A stretch of 45,179 bases of DNA from Neisseriaceae bacterium JH1-16 (GTDB lineage Bacteria; Pseudomonadota; Gammaproteobacteria; Burkholderiales; Chromobacteriaceae): positions 1-45,179 of the forward strand of contig JAPDNP010000005.1 in NCBI GenBank assembly GCA_025989215.1, given 5' to 3'. Positions 37,499 to 42,671 of this stretch are shown here, piece by piece. The first letter of the stretch is position 1; each line of letters starts with the position of its first letter. Made by a program: the position numbers and the translations under genes. Below the pieces are notes generated by a model. The model saw nothing but the letters and a program-made list of their open reading frames with translations, was not told the DNA's origin and made no database searches.

Positions 37499-37730
37499 CG
37501 GTCTCGCCCGACCGGCGAGGTCCTTTCTTTGCTTCGTCAAAGAAAGGACCCAAAGAAAGACGACCCCACCGCGCTGGCCTTCGGCTTCCCTCGCGCCTGC
37601 CAAGCGGCCAGGCGCCGCCGAACTCGCGGGCGGCTAACGTCCGCCCACTCGAACAAGCGGCGGCTTAAAACCTGGCCACTTGACGATCGCTCGGCAGCGC
37701 AGAAGGGGGATGAGCAGGTCGATTGAGACG
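37499..37730 (+). repeat. dispersed hairpin repeat, copy A
   Basis: GC-rich non-genic element: CGGTCTCGCCCGACC start, then a hairpin GTCCTTTCTTTG-CTTCGT-CAAAGAAAGGAC (37520-37549), a GC-rich centre, and a conserved end (GGGGATGAG..GATTGAGACG). The frame through the hairpin would read LLRQRKDPKKDDPTAL. It is homologous to copy B in inverted orientation. Repeats of this appearance are common next to genes in several Proteobacteria and are often annotated as hypothetical proteins. I see no evidence for a translated gene. Confidence 0.65.
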
Positions 37731-37852
37731 ATAGCGACCAAGGAAAACACTACTGCCTCAGCACTTCCATACTAACGTTGGCCGAACGGCACTAGTCCTC
37801 TAAGCCCTGTTTTGAGTCAGAACCGGAACTAGCCCTTTCGGCCAACCTTGGC

Positions 37853-37890
37853 TTATCCACAGAAAACTGCCGAGTCGAACCTTATCCACA
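37853..37890 (+). promoter_or_regulatory. two consensus DnaA boxes
   Basis: TTATCCACA occurs perfectly at 37853-37861 and 37882-37890, same orientation, 29 bases apart, in gene-free sequence between the two hairpin repeats. Chance expectation for this 9-mer in the whole window is well below one. It could be a DnaA titration or regulatory site. No AT-rich unwinding region or dnaA/dnaN genes are near. Confidence 0.5.
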
Positions 37891-37947
37891 ACCCTAACAG
37901 GTCCGGCATACCAACTCGGAGCGGGGGTTAACCAGTCGGCTTCACGT

Positions 37948-38190
37948 CGGTCTCAATCAGCCACCCCATTCCCCTTCGACACCGCCGAGGACGGCGCAGC
38001 CAACGGGGGAAGTCGGCGAGCACTGTCCGAGTGCCGACGCAGTCGGTGCGAGTTGCGCAGCCGCCCGTTGGCCGTGGCGCCCGCAGGGCAGCCCGCGAAG
38101 CGGGCCGGCGTCGCGGGGTCGCCTTTTCTTCGGATACTTTCTTTTGGCGAGACAAAAGAAGGTATCCCGCCCCGCCGGGCGGGACCGGCG
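37948..38190 (-). repeat. dispersed hairpin repeat, copy B (inverted)
   Basis: Same architecture as copy A on the other strand: CGGTCCCGCCCGG start, hairpin with arms GGATACTTTCTTTTG (38132-38146) and CAAAAGAAGGTATCC (38153-38167) around a 6-base loop (14 of 15 pairs plus one G-U), GC-rich centre, and end GGGGAATGGGGTGG..GATTGAGACC. Stem bases differ from copy A but remain paired, which suggests the fold is maintained. Its open frame would read LLSRQKKVSEEKATP. Confidence 0.65.
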
Positions 38191-38319
38191 CTGTTACAAC
38201 CCTCTGCAACGTTAGCCGAAAAAGCCCCAAACCAGCTGAACAAGACCGCCCCCATTGCCCCACCCTCACCAAATCATCAACAATCTCTCCCTGACACCAT
38301 ACCCCGTCCCAGGAAAACC

Positions 38320-38799
38320 ATGTCCATCTTCGACCAGATCACCGCCCTGCTCGACGCCGGCAACGCCCGCTATCGGGTGATCGAACACCCCGCCGAAGGC
38401 CGCTCCGAAGCGATCGCCGCGATCCGCGGCACCGCCGTCGGCCAGGGCGCCAAGGCGCTGGTCTGCCGGGTGCGACTCACCTCCAGCCTGCGCGCCCACG
38501 TGCTGGCGGTATTCCCTGCCGACCAGCAAGCCGACCTCGCCCGCGTCGCCGCCGCGGTCGGCGGCAAGAAGGCGGCGCTGGCCGATCGCGAGCTGGCCAA
38601 ACAGCTGACCGGCTGCCCGATGGGCGCGGTACCGCCGTTCAGCTTCGACCCCGAGCTGCGCCTGGTGGTCGATCCGGCGCTGGCGACCCGCTACCCGGAG
38701 ATCGCCTTCAACGCCGGCCGGCTCGACCGCTCCATCGTGCTCGACACCGCCGACTATTTCCGGCTGGTGCAGCCCGAGCAGGCGCCGCTGTGCATTTGA
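38320..38799 (+). CDS. YbaK/prolyl-tRNA editing domain protein
   Basis: 159 residues, a stand-alone aminoacyl-tRNA deacylase domain of the YbaK/ProX superfamily that hydrolyses mischarged tRNA. Seen: YRVIEHPAEGRSEAIAAIRGTAVGQGAKALVCRV near the N-terminus, VAAAVGGKKAALADRELAKQLTGCPMGAVPPFSFDPELRLVVDPAL (the conserved lysine and the GAVPPF loop), and EIAFNAGRLDRSIVLDTADYFRLV. The start at ATG 38320 has AGGAAAA upstream. Longer in-frame reading would run into repeat B. Its substrate specificity is open. The Trp leader of the next gene begins 67 bases after its stop. Confidence 0.9.
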   Translation: MSIFDQITALLDAGNARYRVIEHPAEGRSEAIAAIRGTAVGQGAKALVCRVRLTSSLRAHVLAVFPADQQADLARVAAAVGGKKAALADRELAKQLTGCPMGAVPPFSFDPELRLVVDPALATRYPEIAFNAGRLDRSIVLDTADYFRLVQPEQAPLCI

Positions 38800-38866
38800 T
38801 CCAGATCGAAGAATGTATCCAACATCCTTGACGCCGGCGTCGCGCGCAAGGCAAGCTTGGGGCACC

Positions 38867-38920
38867 ATGAAATTCGTCCAAACCCTCCCGACCGCACGCA
38901 ACTGGTGGTGGCGCTTCTGA
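38867..38920 (+). CDS. tryptophan leader peptide of the third NSS transporter
   Basis: 17 codons encoding MKFVQTLPTARNWWWRF and a stop. Three adjacent TGG codons (38903-38911) sit near the end, exactly as in attenuator leader peptides such as E. coli trpL. TTGGGG lies a few bases before the ATG. Six bases after the stop begins a segment that can pair with the left arm of a GC hairpin upstream of the transporter. Chance of three consecutive Trp codons in so short a frame at this position is very low. The protein itself presumably has no function. Confidence 0.9.
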   Translation: MKFVQTLPTARNWWWRF

Positions 38921-38925
38921 CTCGA

Positions 38926-38975
38926 GGCGGCACAGGGATGGTATTGCATTGAACCCGGCCGCCGCAGGGCGGCCG
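38926..38975 (+). promoter_or_regulatory. Trp attenuator structures upstream of NSS copy 3
   Basis: Hairpin: CGGCCGCC (38956-38963), loop GCAG, GGCGGCCG (38968-38975). Competing pairing: GGCGGC..GGG (38926-38937) with CCC.GCCGCC (38954-38963). A ribosome stalled on the Trp codons would cover up to about 38923 and leave 38926 free, favouring the antiterminator. One at the stop codon (38918-38920) would cover it and let the hairpin form. The hairpin is followed by pyrimidine-rich CGTTCTCTCTTCCCCTT rather than a pure T run, so termination efficiency is uncertain. Arms are identical to those of the copy 1 terminator. Confidence 0.75.
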
Positions 38976-39024
38976 ATGGACTACGTTCTCTCTTCCCCTT
39001 GCGGTGGCCCACTGGAGACACTCT

Positions 39025-40338
39025 ATGGCACGCACGCAATGGGGCTCACGGCTCGGCTTCATCCTGGCCGCCGCCGGCGCCACCGTCGGCCTCGGCTCGA
39101 TCTGGAAATTCCCCTTCGTCACCGCCACCAATGGCGGCGGCGCCTTCCTGGCGCTGTACCTAGCGATCACCTTCACGCTGGGCCTGGCGCTGCTGCTGGC
39201 CGAAACCGCGCTCGGGCGCGCCGCCGGCTGCGGTGCGGTCGGCGCGTTTCGCAAGCTGGCCGGCCCGCGCTGGAGCGCGGTCGGCTACATCGGCGTGCTG
39301 GCCGGTTTCCTGGTGCTGTCGTTCTATAGCGTGGTGGGCGGCTGGACCATCGGCTACCTGTGGTTCGCGCTGACCGGCCAGGCGATCAGCTCCGACCCGA
39401 AGGCGCTGGGCGCACTGTTCGGCGGCTATGTCGGCGACCCGATCGCGCCACTGGTTACCCACGCGCTGTTCGCCGGCCTGACGCTGGCAGTGGTGATGGC
39501 CGGGGTGCAGCGCGGCATCGAGCGCGCCGGCAAGCTGTTGATGCCGGTACTGTTCATCCTGATGCTGGTGCTGATCGCGCGCAGCCTGACCCTGCCCAAC
39601 GCCGCCGCCGGCGTCGCCGCCTACCTGACGCCGGACTGGAGCCGCGTCACCCCGGCGATGGCGGTGGATGCGCTGGGCCTGGCGTTCTTCTCGCTGTCGG
39701 TCGGCGCCGGCTGCATGCTCGCCTACGGCTCCTACCTGCCGAAAGACACTCGCCTGGTCAACGCCGGGCTGTGGATCACCGTGCTGACGGTGCTGACCTC
39801 GATCCTGGCCGGGTTGATGATCTTCCCGGCGGTGTACGCCTTCGGCCTCGACCCGGCCGCCGGCCCGGGCCTGACCTATCTGACCATGCCGGTGGTGTTC
39901 GATCACCTGCCGTTCGGCCAAGTCTTCGCGGTGGCGTTCTTCGCGCTGTTGCTGCTGGCGGCGCTGACTTCGTCAGTATCGCTGCTGGAGCTGATCGCGA
40001 TTTTCCCGATCGACGAATTCCAGCTGCCGCGCAAGAAGGTCACGATGGTGATCGCCGGCCTGGTGTTCCTCGCCGGCATCCCGGCCTCGCTGTCGTTCGG
40101 CCTGCTGGCCGACTACAAGATCGCCGGGCGCACCGTGTTCGAGTTGATGGACTACACCGCGTCCAACGTGCTCTTGCCGCTCGGCGGCATCGGCACCGCG
40201 CTGGTGGCCGGCTGGAAGGCCTGGCCGGTGCTGCGCGAAGAGCTGGGCATCGGCCCGCGCCGCACGCTGGCGCTGAAGCTGATGTACCGCTTCGCCGCAC
40301 CGGTGCTGGTGGGCTTCATCCTGGTGCACAACCTGTAA
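39025..40338 (+). CDS. Na+-dependent amino acid symporter, NSS/SNF family (copy 3), probable tryptophan transporter
   Basis: 437 residues, 11 helices, paralogous to copies 1 and 2. Helix 1: GATVGLGSIWKFPFVTATNGGG. Further: YSVVGGWTIGYLWF, VQRGIERAGKLLMPVLFILMLVL, ALGLAFFSLSVGAGCMLAYGSY, FGLDPAAGPGLTYLTMPVVFDHLPFGQ, LTSSVSLLELIAIF. ATG 39025 follows GGAGA by 7 bases. The three-Trp leader upstream argues that expression responds to charged tRNA-Trp, so the natural substrate is probably tryptophan. TnaT of Symbiobacterium is a known tryptophan transporter of this family. A terminator follows. Confidence 0.93.
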   Translation: MARTQWGSRLGFILAAAGATVGLGSIWKFPFVTATNGGGAFLALYLAITFTLGLALLLAETALGRAAGCGAVGAFRKLAGPRWSAVGYIGVLAGFLVLSFYSVVGGWTIGYLWFALTGQAISSDPKALGALFGGYVGDPIAPLVTHALFAGLTLAVVMAGVQRGIERAGKLLMPVLFILMLVLIARSLTLPNAAAGVAAYLTPDWSRVTPAMAVDALGLAFFSLSVGAGCMLAYGSYLPKDTRLVNAGLWITVLTVLTSILAGLMIFPAVYAFGLDPAAGPGLTYLTMPVVFDHLPFGQVFAVAFFALLLLAALTSSVSLLELIAIFPIDEFQLPRKKVTMVIAGLVFLAGIPASLSFGLLADYKIAGRTVFELMDYTASNVLLPLGGIGTALVAGWKAWPVLREELGIGPRRTLALKLMYRFAAPVLVGFILVHNL

Positions 40339-40361
40339 GCCGGCTCCCGCAGTCGCACGCG

Positions 40362-40405
40362 CACGGCGCGGCCGCCCGATGAGGGTCGCCGCGCCGTGTC
40401 GTTTT
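40362..40405 (+). terminator. terminator of NSS copy 3
   Basis: CACGGCGCGGC (40362-40372) pairs perfectly with GCCGCGCCGTG (40388-40398); a CCC/GGG inner stem closes most of the loop. Followed by TCGTTTTCC. It lies 24 bases past the stop. Confidence 0.75.
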
Positions 40406-40421
40406 CCGGGCGGGCCGGCGT

Positions 40422-41240
40422 TCAGCCGGCCAGCACCTCGCGGCTCAGCCTCGCCAGCAGTTCGATCGCCTCCGCGTCGGCGTCCTCGCTCTGGTGTAGG
40501 GTGATCGCCATCGCCGGCAGCTCCGGCAGGCCGCTCGGGCGCGGCAGGTCGGCCGGCGCCAGCCCGTCGGCCAGCACCGTCACCGCCAACCCGGCACGGG
40601 CCGCCGCCAGCGTTGCCGCCACCCCACTGGCGACGATCACGGTGCGCCATGGTCGCCCGGCGGTATCGAGTGCCGCGATGCTGAGCCGGCGGATACTGCA
40701 GCCGTCCGGGTGCAACGCCAAGGGCAGCGCACCGGCGCCGTCCCACTCGCCCAGCCAGCGCAGCGGCAGCCGCGCGAGCTCGCGCCCGGCATGCTGGCCG
40801 GCCGGTGCCATGCCCAGCACCGCGTCGTAGCGGATGCCCAGCTGCGGCAGCAGCTCACGCGTCGCCGCCGAATCAAGCTCTAGCTGCAGGTCGGGCGCCG
40901 CCTCGGCCAAGCGACGCAACAGTTCGGCCAACTTGAACGCCGCCACGTCCTCCACCACCCCCAGCCGCAGGCGCCGCGGTCGCACCAAGCCCTGCACCGC
41001 CGCGCCGGCCTCCTCGCCGAGCGCCAGCAGCCGCTGCGCGTAATCGAGAAAACGCTCGCCGGCGGCGGTCAGCCGCACCTCGCGACTGCTGCGCAGCAGT
41101 AGCTGGCCACCCAGCTGCGCCTCCAGCCGCTGGATCTGCTGGCTCACCGCCGCCTGGCTGCGGTGCACCTGCTCGGCGGCGGCGACGAAGCTGCGGCAGC
41201 GCACCACGGCAAGAAAGGTCCTGATCAGGTCACTGTCCAT
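40422..41240 (-). CDS. LysR-family transcriptional regulator
   Basis: 272 residues, slightly short for the family. N-terminal winged helix-turn-helix about 1-60: MDSDLIRTFLAVVRCRSFVAAAEQVHRSQAAVSQQIQRLEAQLGGQLLLR, then RLTAAGERFLDYAQRLL and the linker helix. The effector domain follows (RLGVVEDVAAFKLAELLRRLAEAAPDLQLELDS). Divergently transcribed from asd across 102 bases holding a palindromic T-N11-A-like site, so it probably controls asd and itself. Its effector is unknown. One uptake-like motif lies inside (40923). Confidence 0.92.
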   Translation of the reverse strand: MDSDLIRTFLAVVRCRSFVAAAEQVHRSQAAVSQQIQRLEAQLGGQLLLRSSREVRLTAAGERFLDYAQRLLALGEEAGAAVQGLVRPRRLRLGVVEDVAAFKLAELLRRLAEAAPDLQLELDSAATRELLPQLGIRYDAVLGMAPAGQHAGRELARLPLRWLGEWDGAGALPLALHPDGCSIRRLSIAALDTAGRPWRTVIVASGVAATLAAARAGLAVTVLADGLAPADLPRPSGLPELPAMAITLHQSEDADAEAIELLARLSREVLAG

Positions 41241-41276
41241 GAATAAGAAAAACTGAAGTGCTCTATGCGATTAATT

Positions 41277-41301
41277 CGATTTGGTTATCTTAGCCGAATC
41301 G
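41277..41301. promoter_or_regulatory. candidate LysR operator between lysR and asd
   Basis: CGATTTGG (41277-41284), AT-rich spacer TTATCTTAG, CCGAATCG (41294-41301): an imperfect palindrome (7 of 8 positions) of the size bound by LysR-type regulators, in the divergent intergenic region. Confidence 0.5.
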
Positions 41302-41342
41302 CTAGGCTGGGATGCACCTCTACTGACACAAGGAGCACTCCC

Positions 41343-42371
41343 ATGCACTATCGCATCGCCGTCGGCGGCGCCACCGGCAACGTCGGCAGCACCATGCTGC
41401 AGGTGTTGGCCGAACGCGGCTTTCCCGCCGCCCGCATCGTCGCGCTGGCCTCGGCCCGCTCGGTCGGCCGTACCGTGCGCTACGGCGACACCGAGCTGGT
41501 GGTCGAGGATCTCGACCACCACAACTTCACCGACACCGACCTGCTGTTCCTGTCCACCGGCGGCGAGCACTCGCGGCTGATCAGCCCGCGCGCCGCCGCG
41601 GCCGGCTGCGTGGTGATCGACAACAGCTCGGCGTTCCGCCTCGACCCCGAGGTGCCGCTGGTGGTGCCGGAGGTGAACCCGGCGGCGCTGGACGACTGGG
41701 CGCAGAAACGCATCCTGCCGGTGGCCAACTGCTCGACCATCCAACTGGCGGTGGCGCTGAAACCGCTGCACGACGCCGCGCCGATCACCCGGGTGGTGGT
41801 GGCCACCTACCAGTCGATGTCGGGCGGCGGTCGCCGCCTGCTGGAGCAGCTCGACGCCGAGCTGGCGCAGCCGGTTCAGGATGGAGCGCCGGACGCCGAG
41901 CCGCCCTACGCGCACAACGTGGTGCCGCAGATCGACGTGCTGCTGGAGGACGGCCGCAGCAAGGAGGAATGGAAGATGGCCGAGGAAATCCGCAAGATCG
42001 TCGACCCGGCGATCCGGCTGTCGGCCAGCTGCGTGCGGGTGCCGGTGCGGGTCGGCCATGCCGAGGCGGTACACATCGAATTCGCCGCTCCGCTGTCAGT
42101 GGACGAGGCGCGCCGCCGCCTCGCCGCCGCGCCGGGCCTGGTGCTGCAGGACGCCCCGCACGCCACGCCGTGGTCCGCCGCCGGCCGCGACCCGGTCTAC
42201 GTGTCGCGGCTGCGTCGTGACGACACGGTGGCGCACGGCCTGTGCCTGTGGATTGTTGCCGACAATATCCGCAAGGGCGCGGCGCTGAACGCGGTGCAGA
42301 TCGCCGAGGCGCTGATCGCCCGGCCGGACTTCGCCGCCCATTGCCAGGGGCGCCAGGCCAGCGCGGCCTGA
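41343..42371 (+). CDS. asd: aspartate-semialdehyde dehydrogenase
   Basis: 342 residues. NADPH-dependent reduction of aspartyl phosphate for DAP, lysine, threonine and methionine. Seen: YRIAVGGATGNVGSTMLQVLAERGF (Rossmann), FLSTGGEHSR, VIDNSSAFRLDPEVPLVVPEVN, catalytic Cys near residue 128 in PVANCSTIQ, TYQSMSGGGR, and RVPVRVGHAEAVHIEF with the catalytic His. ATG 41343 has AAGGAG 7 bases upstream; an in-frame ATG at 41265 would read through the operator. The NCSTIQ/GH type is the form of alphaproteobacteria and Gram-positives. It may be a second copy, given its dedicated regulator. Confidence 0.9.
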   Translation: MHYRIAVGGATGNVGSTMLQVLAERGFPAARIVALASARSVGRTVRYGDTELVVEDLDHHNFTDTDLLFLSTGGEHSRLISPRAAAAGCVVIDNSSAFRLDPEVPLVVPEVNPAALDDWAQKRILPVANCSTIQLAVALKPLHDAAPITRVVVATYQSMSGGGRRLLEQLDAELAQPVQDGAPDAEPPYAHNVVPQIDVLLEDGRSKEEWKMAEEIRKIVDPAIRLSASCVRVPVRVGHAEAVHIEFAAPLSVDEARRRLAAAPGLVLQDAPHATPWSAAGRDPVYVSRLRRDDTVAHGLCLWIVADNIRKGAALNAVQIAEALIARPDFAAHCQGRQASAA

Positions 42372-42527
42372 GATACGCCCTGCCCATACGGCAGGCTGAT
42401 GATAAGACCACTCAATGCAGTCATGACAAGGCGTTGCGGCGCCAACTATGCCGACGCGAGTAAAGGGAGGGTGGCCTCGATGGCAGATACGGGCCACTGT
42501 CCGCGACACAGCTTGATGAAAAGACGA

Positions 42528-42570
42528 CACAGGGTTGGCCGAAACCAGACCGACTTCGGCCAACCCTGTG
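42528..42570. repeat. 16-bp inverted pair of uptake-like motifs
   Basis: CACAGGGTTGGCCGAA (42528-42543), 11-base loop, TTCGGCCAACCCTGTG (42555-42570), perfect. On the minus strand it is followed by TCGTCTTTTC, so it may back up the autotransporter terminator; for asd it lacks a T run. The right arm merges with a DnaA-like box. Confidence 0.85.
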
Positions 42571-42627
42571 GATAAATCTGTGGACAAACTGTCAGCCCAG
42601 GCTTGGCAAGCTGTGGATTTATCCAAA
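42567..42627. promoter_or_regulatory. cluster of DnaA-box-like sequences
   Basis: TGTGGATAA (42567-42575) is a perfect DnaA box on the minus strand, followed by TGTGGACAA (42579-42587, one mismatch) and TGTGGATTTATCCA (42612-42625), which contains two overlapping imperfect boxes. Meaning unknown: a DnaA-binding locus or coincidental. Confidence 0.4.
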
Positions 42628-42630
42628 AAA

Positions 42631-42654
42631 ACAAGGCTCCCGAAGGAGCCTTGT
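42631..42654 (-). terminator. terminator of the autotransporter gene
   Basis: ACAAGGCTCC and GGAGCCTTGT form a 10-bp stem; on the minus strand the loop is TTCG, giving a stable C(UUCG)G tetraloop, followed by seven T residues. It is 17 bases past the gene end. Confidence 0.92.
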
Positions 42655-42671
42655 CGTCATTGTCGTGATAC

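Larger units (their letters stand above)
42372..42671. other. convergent intergenic region with hairpin and DnaA-like boxes
   Basis: 300 bases between asd and the autotransporter stop. No gene seen. It holds a weak CCTGCC/GGCAGG hairpin at 42379-42395, a 16-bp inverted pair of uptake-like motifs (42528-42570), a cluster of DnaA-like boxes (42567-42627) and the autotransporter terminator (42631-42654). Confidence 0.7.

Noticed and set aside
37358-37726. Possible small protein gene after NSS copy 2
   Set aside because: It runs across the terminator and repeat A; resemblance to other 'hypothetical proteins' comes from the repeat, not from a gene.
37928-38272. Possible minus-strand protein through repeat B
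   Set aside because: Same reason: the frame is the repeat itself and has no ribosome site.
41265-41342. N-terminal extension or leader peptide of asd
   Set aside because: It would cross the probable operator and core promoter and lacks a ribosome site; ATG 41343 has a perfect AAGGAG.
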